From Alphaproteobacteria bacterium (GTDB lineage: Bacteria > Pseudomonadota > Alphaproteobacteria > Caulobacterales > Parvularculaceae): a stretch of 64,000 nt of DNA. A program made the translations under genes and the position numbers. The DNA lies in assembly GCA_016125425.1 (NCBI GenBank), contig WGLT01000002.1, forward strand, positions 62,001 through 126,000, read 5' to 3'. This document shows positions 44,958-54,388 of this stretch, in pieces. The notes below the pieces were generated by a model, which was not told the origin of the DNA, searched no databases, and saw nothing but the letters and a program-made list of their open reading frames with translations. Numbering within the stretch: the stretch's first letter is position 1; each line of letters begins with the position of its first letter.

Positions 44958-46049
44958 TCAGGCTTTCGGGCCCTTGCGGCCGCCGCCATGGGCGCGTCCC
45001 GTCGGCGGCGGCGCCAGCGGCCAGCGCGCCCGGGGCGCGAATGACAGCGCCGCGCCGATCGCCGGGGCCGACCCCGCCGCAATTCGCTCAGCGCCCGCCC
45101 AAGCGATCATCGCGCCATTGTCGGCGCAATATTTCGCAGGCGGAACGAGCAAGCGCCAGCCGCGTTCATCGGCCAGGGCCGAGAGCGCCCCGCGCAGCGC
45201 TTCATTCGCAGCGACGCCGCCCGCCACGACCAGCTGGCGCTCGGCGCCGAAGTCCTCTTCCAGCGCCGTCATCGCCCGCCCGGTTCGCGCGGCGATATGC
45301 GCCGCCAGCGCCGACTGGAAAGAGGCGGCGAGGTCGGCGACATCCTGCGGGGTCGGCGCGGGGATCGCCTCCGCTGCGAGCCGGACCGCGGTTTTCAGGC
45401 CGGCGAGCGAGAAGTCGCAACCCGCGCGGCGAGCGAGCGGCGCCGGAAAGTCGAACCGGTATGGCCGGCCCTTCCGGGCGGCCTGCTCGACGGCGGGTCC
45501 GCCGGGCTGGGCGAGCCCGAGCAGTTTGGCGGTCTTGTCGAAGGCCTCGCCGGCCGCGTCGTCGATCGTGGTGCCAAGGCGTTGATAACGGCCGACTCCG
45601 TCAACCCGGATGAGTTGGGTATGGCCGCCGGAGATCAAAAGCAGAAGATAGGGAAACGCCGCGCGCTCGGTCATTCGGACCGAGAGCGCGTGGCCCTCGA
45701 GATGATTGACCGGAATGAGCGACTTGCCATGCGCGAGCGCCAGCGCCTTGCCGGCGGTCAGCCCGACCATGACCCCGCCGACAAGGCCCGGGCCCGCCGT
45801 CGCCGCAATGGCGTCAAGATCGGCGAAGCCGACGCCCGCCGCCGCCATCGCCCGCGCGATCACCGCATCGATCCGTTCGACATGGCTGCGCGCGGCGATT
45901 TCCGGCACAATGCCGCCATAGGGCCGATGGTCCGCATGCTCGGTCCACACCTCGTTCGAAAGAACGTCGCAGGCGCCGCCATCGAGCCGGCGCACGACCG
46001 CGGCGGCGGTGTCGTCGCAACTTGTTTCGATACCGAGAACGAGAACCAT
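44958..46049 (-). CDS. tsaD: tRNA N6-adenosine threonylcarbamoyltransferase
   Basis: A 363-residue Kae1/TsaD protein started at ATG 46049 (MVLVLGIETSCDDTAAAVV). It has the metal-binding HLEGHALS (HxxxH), LLISGGHTQL, and DDAAGEAFDKTAKLLGL. With TsaB, TsaC and TsaE it makes t6A at position 37 of ANN-decoding tRNAs; tsaB lies in this window at 56725. Divergent from hemD with only 32 bp between start codons. Confidence 0.96.
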   Translation of the reverse strand: MVLVLGIETSCDDTAAAVVRRLDGGACDVLSNEVWTEHADHRPYGGIVPEIAARSHVERIDAVIARAMAAAGVGFADLDAIAATAGPGLVGGVMVGLTAGKALALAHGKSLIPVNHLEGHALSVRMTERAAFPYLLLLISGGHTQLIRVDGVGRYQRLGTTIDDAAGEAFDKTAKLLGLAQPGGPAVEQAARKGRPYRFDFPAPLARRAGCDFSLAGLKTAVRLAAEAIPAPTPQDVADLAASFQSALAAHIAARTGRAMTALEEDFGAERQLVVAGGVAANEALRGALSALADERGWRLLVPPAKYCADNGAMIAWAGAERIAAGSAPAIGAALSFAPRARWPLAPPPTGRAHGGGRKGPKA

Positions 46050-46081
46050 GCGGCGAAGCTTCAACCGGGCGGAGACCGGAA

Positions 46082-46837
46082 TTGCAAGACCAATCAGGCG
46101 GCGGCCAACCTCTGGTGATCGTGACGCGCCCTGAAGCGGACGGACGCGCTTTCGCCGAAGCGCTCGCAGCCGCGGATTTCGCGCCGGTCCTTTCGCCGAT
46201 GACGGAAATCCGGTTTCACGCGGCGGCCCCGGCGCTCTCCGGAATCGGCGCCGTCGCCTTCACCTCGGCGAACGGGGTCAGGGCGCTGGCGCATGCGGCC
46301 GGCCCCGTCGCGCTGCCGGTCTTCGCCGTCGGCGAGGCGACGGCGCGCGAGGCCGAGGCGCGCGGGTTTCATGTCGCGGGCGTCGGCGCAGGGAATGTCG
46401 AAAGCCTCGCCCGGCTGATCGCGCAAGCCGCCGAAGCGGGCGCTTTCGAAGGCGCGGCGCTCCATGCGGCCGGCAGCGAGCGCGCAGGCGATCTTGCCGG
46501 CGCCCTCGCCCGGGCCGGCGTTCCGGCGCGCTGCGAGAGCCTTTATGAGGCCCGGCCGGTCGGCGCGCTGACGCCCGCCGCCGCACAGGCGCTCCGGCAA
46601 GGAAAGGAGGTCTGGGCCGCGCTCTTTTCGCCGCGGAGCGCGTCATTATTTATCGAGGCTGTTGACCGCGCCGGCTTGCGCGAAGATCTCAAGCGAGCGG
46701 GCGCGCTGTGCCTCAGCGACGCCGTCGCCAAAGCCGCGCGGCGCACGCGCTGGGCGCAAATCGCCGTCGCGCCGGACCGCTCTGCGGAAGCGATGATCGC
46801 CGCGCTTTGCCAGACGCGCCGTCGCCGTCATCCTTGA
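46082..46837 (+). CDS. hemD: Uroporphyrinogen-III synthase
   Basis: A 251-residue protein of low conservation but clear HemD layout: VIVTRPEADGRAFAEALAAADF, AVAFTSANGVRALA, VFAVGEATAREAEARGFHV, AALHAAGSERAGDLAGALARAG and WAALFSPRSASLF. Start at TTG 46082, 7 nt after GGAG; no ATG fits. It closes and inverts ring D of the tetrapyrrole. The immA and hemY-like genes follow as expected, but hemC, usually adjacent, is missing from the window. Confidence 0.88.
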   Translation: MQDQSGGGQPLVIVTRPEADGRAFAEALAAADFAPVLSPMTEIRFHAAAPALSGIGAVAFTSANGVRALAHAAGPVALPVFAVGEATAREAEARGFHVAGVGAGNVESLARLIAQAAEAGAFEGAALHAAGSERAGDLAGALARAGVPARCESLYEARPVGALTPAAAQALRQGKEVWAALFSPRSASLFIEAVDRAGLREDLKRAGALCLSDAVAKAARRTRWAQIAVAPDRSAEAMIAALCQTRRRRHP

Positions 46838-46906
46838 GGAGCTACAAGGCATTGCGTACCTAAGGCGAGGCGGCGCGAAAGACGCGAACACGCCGGAAAG
46901 GACAAT

Positions 46907-48484
46907 ATGGCGAATCAAGCCGACGAGACGTCTGGCGAAAAGAAGGATGCGGCGACGGGCGCTCCCCCCGTCGTCGAGGCGGAAGTCGTCGACGCCGAGT
47001 TCTCCGACGCGCCGGACGAAGATCGCAACGAGCCTGCCGGGAACGAGGCGCCGGGCGCGGAGGCGGACAAGCCCGCCGGCCCGGCGGTCATGTCGACCTG
47101 GCGGCTCCTGCGCGCCGGCCAGACGCCCGCTTTTGCGATTTTCATTCTGTTTGTCGTCATCGCGGCCGCAGCCTTCGCGGTCTTTTTCGTCGAACGCGGG
47201 AACGCGCCGCCCCCTGTCGCGGCCGGGCGCCCGGCCGCATCGCCGCAGACGGTCCCGGAGGGCGACGGGCAAAGCGCGGCCGAAGCGCCGAAACCTTCAA
47301 AGCCGGATGAGTCCGCGATGGGCGGCGGGACTGCGCCGGCCGCGCCCGCCGACGCGGCGAAGATCGCCAATGACGCGCGCGACGATGCGAAGGCGGCGCC
47401 GATCACAGATTTCGACGCGGCGAAGGCGCCGGCTTCCGCGCGGGGGCTGCCGCCCCCGCCGCCGCCCGGCAATACGAACGAAGCGCTGCAAGAGGCCGCC
47501 AAGCAGGCGCTGTCGCCGGCGCCCGCAGCCGGGGGCGACGACAATGGCGATGCGATCGACGCGCCGCCGCCAGAGACCGACAGCCAGGCCGCGAACGCAG
47601 AACCGCCGCAGACGGACGATACGCCCCATATCGATTTCAGCGTCGATGGCGCTTCGGGCGCGCTCGATACGAACACGAAGACGCAGACGCTGCCGGAGAA
47701 CGGCGCGTCGCCGGAAGCGGGCGCCGCTCCGCCGCAAAGCGCAGAGCCTACGCGCGCTGCCTCGCTCGCAACGCCCTCGTCCTCGACGAGCGAACTCGTC
47801 AAAACCCTGCGCGCCGAATCCGGCGAGGAGAACGCCGCGCATGCGGCCGACATCGCCGCCCTGAAGGAGAGCTTCGAAAGAGAGCTCGCCGAGCGCGATG
47901 CGCGCGCCAATGCGCAGATCGCCGATTTGCGCAATGAAATCGACAAGCTGAAATCCGGATTTTCGGGCGGCGGCGCGACCACCGATCCGTCGGCGGCCGT
48001 CGCGCTCGCCGCCTTGGAGCGCGTGGTCGCCCGCGGCGCGCCGTTTCAAGATGAGCTCAACGAATTCGCCCGCTATGCGCGCAGCGCAGCGCCGGTCGCG
48101 GCGTTGCGGCCGATCGCGGCGAAAGGCGCGCCTACGGCGGACGAGCTGAAAGAGTCGTTTGACCCCGCCGCCCGCGCGGCGCTCGCCGCGGCCAGCCGGG
48201 AGGGCGCAAACGGATTTGCGGGGATTTTGGCGGAGTTTCCGAAACTGTTCAGCGCGCGGCCGGCGCGTCCGCAGCCCGGATCGACCCCGCGCGCGGTCAT
48301 TTCGCGCGCGGAGGCCGCGATCGACAAGGGCGACGTCGCCGGCGCCGTCGACGAGCTTTCCGTCTTGAGAGGCGGCGCGGCGGAGGCTTTCGCTCCCTGG
48401 CTCGAACAGGCGCGCGCGCGGCTTGCGGCCGATCAGGCCCTGACCGCGCTCAACGACGCATATCTTGGCGAGTATCAGAATTGA
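46907..48484 (+). CDS. immA: Mic60/mitofilin-like inner-membrane protein
   Basis: A 525-residue protein with one transmembrane helix (about 74-95), a long Pro/Ala/Glu-rich periplasmic linker (100-270), a coiled-coil region (about 290-350; VKTLRAESGEENAAHAADIAAL and onwards) and a C-terminal mitofilin-type domain. This is the alphaproteobacterial Mic60 homologue (COG4223), encoded between hemD and hemY in many relatives. It shapes or bridges membranes. The linker is low-complexity and GC-rich. Confidence 0.85.
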   Translation: MANQADETSGEKKDAATGAPPVVEAEVVDAEFSDAPDEDRNEPAGNEAPGAEADKPAGPAVMSTWRLLRAGQTPAFAIFILFVVIAAAAFAVFFVERGNAPPPVAAGRPAASPQTVPEGDGQSAAEAPKPSKPDESAMGGGTAPAAPADAAKIANDARDDAKAAPITDFDAAKAPASARGLPPPPPPGNTNEALQEAAKQALSPAPAAGGDDNGDAIDAPPPETDSQAANAEPPQTDDTPHIDFSVDGASGALDTNTKTQTLPENGASPEAGAAPPQSAEPTRAASLATPSSSTSELVKTLRAESGEENAAHAADIAALKESFERELAERDARANAQIADLRNEIDKLKSGFSGGGATTDPSAAVALAALERVVARGAPFQDELNEFARYARSAAPVAALRPIAAKGAPTADELKESFDPAARAALAAASREGANGFAGILAEFPKLFSARPARPQPGSTPRAVISRAEAAIDKGDVAGAVDELSVLRGGAAEAFAPWLEQARARLAADQALTALNDAYLGEYQN

Positions 48485-48491
48485 ACGCATT

Positions 48492-50000
48492 ATGATCCGT
48501 ATTCTGATATTTATTCTCAGCGCGATTTTCGTCGCCGGAACGATCACTTTTCTGTTCAGCGTCGACGGTCTTGTTGAGGCGCAGGCCTTCGGCCAGAAGA
48601 TCGCAATCCATGCGGGCTTCGCGCTCGGGGTCATTCTGTGTCTTTTTATTGCGGCGATCGCCGCCACCGTCTGGGTGCGCGACCTCGCCGCCCTGCCGGC
48701 GAAGCTGAAAGCGCGCGAACGCGAGGCGCGCCGGGCGCGCGGCGTTCTCGCCTTGACGCGCGGGCTCGAAGCGGTCGCCGCAGGCGACGCGGCCGACGCC
48801 CAGCAACATGCGCGCATCGCCCGGCGCAATCTCGAAGAGCCGGCGCTCACCCGTCTTCTCACCGCGCAGGCCGCCCAGCTTTCGGGCGATGAAAAAACCG
48901 CCGGCGAGACGTTCTCCGCCATGCTCGAAGCGCCGGAGACGGAGTTTTTGGGTCTTCGCGGCCTGTATCTTCAGGCCAGGCGCTCGGGCGACAAGGCCGC
49001 CGCGCGCGGCTATGCGGAGCGCGCCTTCCGATTGCGGCCGAGCGCCGCCTGGGCGTTTGAATCCGTTATCGAACTGGGGCTCGAACGCGGCGCCTGGGGC
49101 GAAACGCGAGAGATCGTCAAGATCGGCGCGAAACACGGCGCCCTGCCGGCCGAAAAGGCGCGGCGCGCGGAAGCGGCCCTTCTCGCGGCCGACGCCTACG
49201 CCGCGGCGCTGACGGGCGAAAAGGCCCAGGCGCTTGAGGAAGCCGAGACCGCCGCCAAGATGGCGCCCGGCCTGGCGCCCGCCGCGGTGCTCGCCGCGCG
49301 CCTGCACGCCGAAGCGGGCCGACGCTCGCGCGCGGCGAAGCTTCTTGAACAGGCTTTCGCCGAGGCGCCCCACCCGGCCCTCATCAAGGCGCATGATGCT
49401 CTTTATGCAGATGAAGATGTCGAGCGCCGCGCGGAGCGGATGAAGCGCATAGCGGACAAGCGGCCGACCGCGCGCGAAGCCAAGCTCGCTTATGCGCGCC
49501 GGCATGTGCTGCTCGGCGAATATGAGCAGGCGATTGCGGCGCTCGAACCGCTGCTGCTCGAATCGGCGTGGGCGGACGACTTCGCCCTGATGGCCGAAGC
49601 GGCCGCCGGCGGCAAGGACGGCCCGGCGGCGGACGCCGCGGCGCGTCCGTGGCTGCGCCGCGCGGCGCAGGCGCGGCGCGACCCGACGCCGGGCGCGGGC
49701 GGCGAATTTCATTTGACCCGTTCGGGCTGGGCGCGGCTTGTGCGCGAGTTCATGGACTATGGGCGGCTCGCCCCGCCGCCGATTGAAGACGCCCCGCCCG
49801 GGCTCAGCGAGGATGAGATGCGCCTGCTCGCCGCGCCGAAAATCGTCGAGGACGCGGGCGCGGGCCGGATCAGCGAGGAGCCGGCCGCCGCGGACGGCGC
49901 GCCGCCCGCCGACGGCGAGCGGCCCCCCGCCGGGGGCGATCTTGAATCGGCGGATGAAGACGGCGCGCGCGCCGTGGCGGCGGCGGGCAAGGTCAATTGA
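48492..50000 (+). CDS. hemY: HemY-like TPR membrane protein
   Basis: A 502-residue protein started at ATG 48492, 8 bp after the Mic60-like gene. Two N-terminal transmembrane helices (about 3-23 and 39-61) form the HemY N-terminal domain; the rest is alanine-rich TPR-like helix pairs, with an acidic, Pro-rich tail. In alphaproteobacteria this protein is tied by gene order to the haem genes; its molecular role is not established, and it is unrelated to the HemY of Gram-positive bacteria (coproporphyrinogen oxidase). Confidence 0.85.
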   Translation: MIRILIFILSAIFVAGTITFLFSVDGLVEAQAFGQKIAIHAGFALGVILCLFIAAIAATVWVRDLAALPAKLKAREREARRARGVLALTRGLEAVAAGDAADAQQHARIARRNLEEPALTRLLTAQAAQLSGDEKTAGETFSAMLEAPETEFLGLRGLYLQARRSGDKAAARGYAERAFRLRPSAAWAFESVIELGLERGAWGETREIVKIGAKHGALPAEKARRAEAALLAADAYAAALTGEKAQALEEAETAAKMAPGLAPAAVLAARLHAEAGRRSRAAKLLEQAFAEAPHPALIKAHDALYADEDVERRAERMKRIADKRPTAREAKLAYARRHVLLGEYEQAIAALEPLLLESAWADDFALMAEAAAGGKDGPAADAAARPWLRRAAQARRDPTPGAGGEFHLTRSGWARLVREFMDYGRLAPPPIEDAPPGLSEDEMRLLAAPKIVEDAGAGRISEEPAAADGAPPADGERPPAGGDLESADEDGARAVAAAGKVN

Positions 50001-50007
50001 GCGCCCG

Positions 50008-50325
50008 TCAGTCCGAGCCCGACTTCTCGCCGCGCCGCGGGGCTGTGCTGCGATAGCCCGGCGCCTCTTTCGCCGCGAAGGCGCGCCGCCCCGTTCGGCG
50101 GGCGCGATAGGCGGGCGCGGCCTCGGCCGGCTTTTCGGGCCGGCGCCCGCGCCGCAGAGGGCGGGCTTTGATCCGGTAAGCGGGCGCGTCGGACGCGGCC
50201 GGCGCTTCGCCCACCGCAAGCAGTCCTTTGCGGCCCTCCGCGCCGGCCTCGAGATTGGAGACATACCATGTCACGACAAGCGCGAGACAGCCGAGGACGC
50301 CGATGAATATGAGCGCATCCGTCAT
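50008..50325 (-). CDS. Hypothetical single-span protein with APxYR repeats
   Basis: A 105-residue protein: one N-terminal transmembrane helix (ALIFIGVLGCLALVVTWYV) and a very basic, Pro/Ala/Arg-rich tail. The tail contains three copies of a short repeat: APAYRIKARPLRRG, APAYRARRTGRR and APGYRSTAPRRG. No family recognised. It runs convergent to hemY (7 bp between stops). The basic tail would be cytoplasmic if the N-terminus is outside, and could bind nucleic acid or membrane. Confidence 0.6.
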   Translation of the reverse strand: MTDALIFIGVLGCLALVVTWYVSNLEAGAEGRKGLLAVGEAPAASDAPAYRIKARPLRRGRRPEKPAEAAPAYRARRTGRRAFAAKEAPGYRSTAPRRGEKSGSD

Positions 50326-50460
50326 GTGCGCACGCCCTTTGCGGCCGGGCGCCGGATTGCGCCCGCGAAAGACAGGCCATGCAAGCTCCGCGCCGGGAGC
50401 GATTGGCCGGCCCTTCGAACGGCGCCATTCTGATCTGCGCGGCGCGGCAGGGAGTTCGTC

Positions 50461-51270
50461 ATGATCTATCGGGGAAAGTGGGCGCTCGTCACCGGCGCGT
50501 CTGCGGGCATAGGCGAGGCTTTCGCAAGGGCGCTCGCGGCGCGCGGCGCGAATGTCGCATTGGTCGCGAGGCGCAAGGACAGGCTCGAGGCGCTCGCCGC
50601 GGGGCTCAAGCGCGATTACGCCGTCGACACGCGCGTCATCGCCGCGGACCTCAGCCAGCCGAACGCGCCCGACGCGGCGATCTCAGCGCTGGGCTCGGAG
50701 GGGCTCGCCCCCGACATTCTCGTCAATAACGCCGGCTTCGGGCTGCCGGGAACCTTCGCCCAAAATCCGTGGGCGGCGCATCGGGAGTTCCTGGAGCTGA
50801 TGGTCGTCTCCTATGCGCACTTCGTCCGCCTTGTTCTGCCCGGCATGACGGAGCGCGGATTCGGGCGGATTATTCAGGTGTCGTCCGTAGCCGGATTGAT
50901 ACCGGGCTCTGCCGGACACACGCTTTACGGCGCGTCGAAAGCGTTTCTCGTCAGCTTTTCGCAATCGCTCGCCGCCGAGTGCGAAGGAACAGGGGTCAAC
51001 GTTTCGGCGGTCTGTCCCGGCTTCACCTATTCGGAGTTCCACGACGTCAACGCGACGCGCGAGCTCGTCTCGCAGCTTCCGAAATATATGTTCATGCGGG
51101 CCGAGCCCGTCGTCGAGGGCGCGCTCAACGCCGTCGAGAACGGCCATGTCGTCTATGTGCCCGGCCTTTGGAACAAGTTCGTCGTCTGGCTCGCCAAGGC
51201 CTTGCCGCGCCCATGGGCGGCGGAGATGGTGAAAGGACAGTCGAGAAGGTTCAGAAAACAGGAAGGCTAA
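50461..51270 (+). CDS. Short-chain dehydrogenase/reductase
   Basis: A 269-residue classical SDR: WALVTGASAGIGEAFARALAARGANVALVARRKDRL (NADP type, arginines after strand 2), NNAGFGLPGTF, the catalytic serine in IIQVSSVAGLIPGSAG and YGASKAFLVSFS. The long C-terminal part with MFMRAEPVVEGAL and WNKFVVWLAKALPRP resembles the DltE/YqjQ-like group. Substrate unknown. Its TAA overlaps the maeB stop. Confidence 0.85.
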   Translation: MIYRGKWALVTGASAGIGEAFARALAARGANVALVARRKDRLEALAAGLKRDYAVDTRVIAADLSQPNAPDAAISALGSEGLAPDILVNNAGFGLPGTFAQNPWAAHREFLELMVVSYAHFVRLVLPGMTERGFGRIIQVSSVAGLIPGSAGHTLYGASKAFLVSFSQSLAAECEGTGVNVSAVCPGFTYSEFHDVNATRELVSQLPKYMFMRAEPVVEGALNAVENGHVVYVPGLWNKFVVWLAKALPRPWAAEMVKGQSRRFRKQEG

Positions 51271-53564
51271 CCCGCCTTCTCCGCCCAGCTTCTGTGCTCC
51301 TTGTCGAGCTCATAGGCGGCCATGGCGGCGAGCGTGATGATTTCCGTAACGCTTGCGCCCACCTGACAAATCTGCACCGGATGTTCGAGACCGATCAGCA
51401 TCGGGCCGATCACGGTCGCGCCGCCGATTTCAGCGAGAAGCTTGGTTGAGATCGACGCCGAATGCACCCCGGGCGAAACAAGCACATTCGCCGGGCCCTG
51501 CAATCTGGAGAACGGATAAACGGCGCGCGTTTTTTCATTCAGCGCAAGGCGCGGCGTCATCTCGCCCTCATATTCGAAATCGATATCGCGGCGCGCGTCG
51601 AGCAATCTGACGGCGCCGGAAACGCGGCGCGAAGCCTCGGTGTCCGGATTGCCGAAATTCGAATAGGAAATGAAGGCGACGCGCGGCGGCTGTCCGAGCT
51701 GGCGCGCAGCATGCGCGACCTGCACGGCGATCGCCGCGAGGTCCTCGGAGGACGGCAGTTCGCAAATATTGGTGTCGGCGACGAAAAGCGTTCTGCCCCG
51801 CGTCAGGATGATCGAAACGCCGATGAGCCGCTCGCCGGGGCGCGGATCCAGCGCGAGCTTCACATTTTCGAGCGCGACGTCATAGTGCCGCGTCACGCCC
51901 GTCACCATGCCGTCCGCATGGCCGTGCGCCAGCATGCACGCGCCGAAAGCGTTTCGGTCCGTGTTCACGAGCCGTTGCGCGTCGCGATAGAGATAGCCCC
52001 GCCGTTGCAGGCGCCGGTAGAGATAATCAGTGTAAAGCGGATTGTGGTTGGAAAGTCGGGCGTTGTGGATTTCAAAGCCGCAGTCTTCCGGCAGTCCGGC
52101 GCTCGACAGCGCCTCGCGCACGCGGTCCTCCCGGCCGATCAGAATGGCCTTGCCGAGACCCTCCTGCTGGAAGGCGTGCGCGGCGCGCACCACCGCCTCC
52201 TCTTCGCCCTCGGCGAAAACGATTCGTTTGCGCTCGCCGGCGCGCAGCGTCGAATAGATCTTTTGCAGGAAGGACGCCGAAGGATCGGTGCGCGCGGCGA
52301 GCCGCGCCGAATAGGCCGGAAGGTCTTCGATCGGCTTGCGCGCGACGCCGCTGTCGGCGGCGGCCTTCGCCACCGCCGGCGGCACGGTGGAAATAAGGCG
52401 CGGATCGAACGGCGTCGGAATGATGTAACCCGGTCCGAATTTAAGCCGCTTGCCATAGGCGGCGGCGACTTCGTCCGGAACGTCCTCGCGCGCAAGCTTC
52501 GCCAGCGCTTCGGCGCAAGCGATCTTCATCTCGTCGTTGATCGTGCGCGCGCGCGCGTCGAGCGCGCCGCGGAAGATATAGGGAAAGCCGAGAACGTTAT
52601 TGACCTGGTTGGGGTAATCGGAGCGGCCCGTCGCAATAATTGCGTCGTTTCTGACCTCGCGAATCTCTTCGGGAAGAATCTCCGGCGTCGGATTGGCCAT
52701 AGCGAAGATGATCGGATTCTTCGCCATGGATCTGACCATATCCTTGGTGATCGCGCCGGCGGCGGATAGGCCGATGCAGACATCCGCGCCTTCCATAGCG
52801 TCGGCGAGCGTTTTCTTGTCGGTCTCGACCGCGTGCGCGGAGCGCCATTGATCGATCGGCTCTTCCCGGCCGATGCGAATGACCCCCTTGCGGCCGCAGA
52901 CAAGGACATTGTCATGGGTCGCGCCCATCGCCTTGATGAGGCCGGCGACAGCGAGCGCGGCCGAGCCCGCGCCCGCGACGGCGACCTTCACGTCGCGGAT
53001 CGATTTTCCGGTGATGTCGAGCGCATTGATCAGGCCGGCGGCGGTGATGATGGCGGTGCCATGCTGATCGTCATGGAAGACGGGAATATCCATCAGCTCT
53101 TTGAGGCGCTGCTCGATCTCGAAGCTCGCGGGCGCGGCGATATCCTCCAGATTGACGCCGCCGAAGGCGGGACCCAGATATTTCACCGCATTGACGAATT
53201 CGTCCGGATCCCTCGTATCGATCTCGATGTCGATGGAGTCGATATCGGCGAAGCGTTTGAAAAGGACCGATTTGCCCTCCATCACGGGCTTGGCCGCCAG
53301 CGCGCCGAGATCGCCGAGTCCCAATATCGCCGTGCCGTTCGAAATGACGGCGACCATATTGCCTTTCGAGGTCAGGTCGTAGGCGAGGTCGGGATCGGCG
53401 GCGATCGCCTTCACCGGAACCGCAACGCCGGGACTGTAGGCGAGCGAAAGATCGCGTTGCGTCGCCATCGGTTTTGTCGGCGTGACCTCCAGCTTGCCGG
53501 GCTTGCCGCGGCTGTGAAAGGCGAGCGCTTCCTCGTCAGTGAATTTTGTTGCGTTGTCGTCCAT
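51267..53564 (-). CDS. maeB: NADP-dependent malic enzyme with phosphotransacetylase domain
   Basis: A 765-residue fusion started at ATG 53564 (DDNATKFTDEEALAFHSRGKPGK). The malic enzyme half has LAYSPGVAVPVKAI, HDDQHGTAIITAAGL, VAVAGAGSAALAVAGL and AMANPTPEI; the second half (from about 430) is a PTA-like domain (ERKRIVFAEGEEEAVVRAAHAF). It converts malate to pyruvate with NADPH formation; the PTA domain is thought to be regulatory (acetyl-CoA). Two earlier in-frame ATGs exist but add atypical sequence. Confidence 0.96.
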   Translation of the reverse strand: MDDNATKFTDEEALAFHSRGKPGKLEVTPTKPMATQRDLSLAYSPGVAVPVKAIAADPDLAYDLTSKGNMVAVISNGTAILGLGDLGALAAKPVMEGKSVLFKRFADIDSIDIEIDTRDPDEFVNAVKYLGPAFGGVNLEDIAAPASFEIEQRLKELMDIPVFHDDQHGTAIITAAGLINALDITGKSIRDVKVAVAGAGSAALAVAGLIKAMGATHDNVLVCGRKGVIRIGREEPIDQWRSAHAVETDKKTLADAMEGADVCIGLSAAGAITKDMVRSMAKNPIIFAMANPTPEILPEEIREVRNDAIIATGRSDYPNQVNNVLGFPYIFRGALDARARTINDEMKIACAEALAKLAREDVPDEVAAAYGKRLKFGPGYIIPTPFDPRLISTVPPAVAKAAADSGVARKPIEDLPAYSARLAARTDPSASFLQKIYSTLRAGERKRIVFAEGEEEAVVRAAHAFQQEGLGKAILIGREDRVREALSSAGLPEDCGFEIHNARLSNHNPLYTDYLYRRLQRRGYLYRDAQRLVNTDRNAFGACMLAHGHADGMVTGVTRHYDVALENVKLALDPRPGERLIGVSIILTRGRTLFVADTNICELPSSEDLAAIAVQVAHAARQLGQPPRVAFISYSNFGNPDTEASRRVSGAVRLLDARRDIDFEYEGEMTPRLALNEKTRAVYPFSRLQGPANVLVSPGVHSASISTKLLAEIGGATVIGPMLIGLEHPVQICQVGASVTEIITLAAMAAYELDKEHRSWAEKAG

Positions 53565-53702
53565 GAAAAGCCCGGTCTGTCGGCGTTTTGAAAGGCTTTC
53601 TGCCATACCCCGCCGCCGGGCGGGCGGCAATGCGGCGGAAGCCATTGCCGCGCCGGGGCGCTTCGCCTAGCGTGCGCGGGCGGTCCGCGGAGGAATCGCC
53701 CC

Positions 53703-54323
53703 GTGAACTTCTATCAGCGCCATATCGAACCCGCCGTCGTCAGCTTCGCCTGCGGGCTGAAGCCGATCGCCAAACAGCGGGAGAAAATCGCGCCGCGCGC
53801 CAGGGGAGTCGTTCTCGAGGTCGGATTCGGCTCGGGGCTCAACCTGCCCTTTTACGATGCGAGCCGGGTCGAGAAGCTTTTCGCGCTGGAGCCCGATGAA
53901 GCCATGCGCCGGCGCGCCGCGCGCAGACTCGCGCAGACGCCGATCGAGGTCGAGCTTATCGGCGCGCCGGGCGAAGAGATTCCGCTTCCCGACCAGAGCG
54001 TCGATTCGATCCTCATCACCTATACGATGTGCACCATCCCTGACGTCGCGCGCGCGCTCGCGGGCATGCGGCGCGTGCTGAAGCCGGGCGGGGAGCTTTA
54101 TTTCTGCGAACATGGCCGCGCCCCCGATCCGGGCGTCGCGCGCTGGCAGGACCGGCTGAACGGCGTCTGGGGCGCGCTCGCGGGCGGCTGCCGCCTGAAC
54201 CGCGACATTCCGGCCATCCTGAAGGACGGCGGCTTCGCGCTCGCTTCGGTCGAAGAGATGTATCTGCCCGGAACGCCGAAAATCGCCGGCTATAATTACT
54301 GGGGAACGGCGCGGCCCGCTTGA
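53703..54323 (+). CDS. Class I SAM-dependent methyltransferase (METTL7-like)
   Basis: A 206-residue methyltransferase starting at GTG 53703 after GGAGGAA. Motif I is VVLEVGFGSGLNLPFYD, the acidic residue after strand 2 is in FALEPDEAMRRRA, and motif IV/V is SILITYTMCTIPDVARALAGMRRVLKPGGELYFCEHG, all close to the METTL7/Methyltransf_11 group. Acceptor unknown; relatives are proposed to methylate lipids or small thiols. Confidence 0.85.
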   Translation: MNFYQRHIEPAVVSFACGLKPIAKQREKIAPRARGVVLEVGFGSGLNLPFYDASRVEKLFALEPDEAMRRRAARRLAQTPIEVELIGAPGEEIPLPDQSVDSILITYTMCTIPDVARALAGMRRVLKPGGELYFCEHGRAPDPGVARWQDRLNGVWGALAGGCRLNRDIPAILKDGGFALASVEEMYLPGTPKIAGYNYWGTARPA

Positions 54324-54388
54324 GCGGTTGCGAAGGCGCCCATGAGCGCATAGCTAAGGAGCGCGCCCGCCGCGCGGAGCTATTGGCC

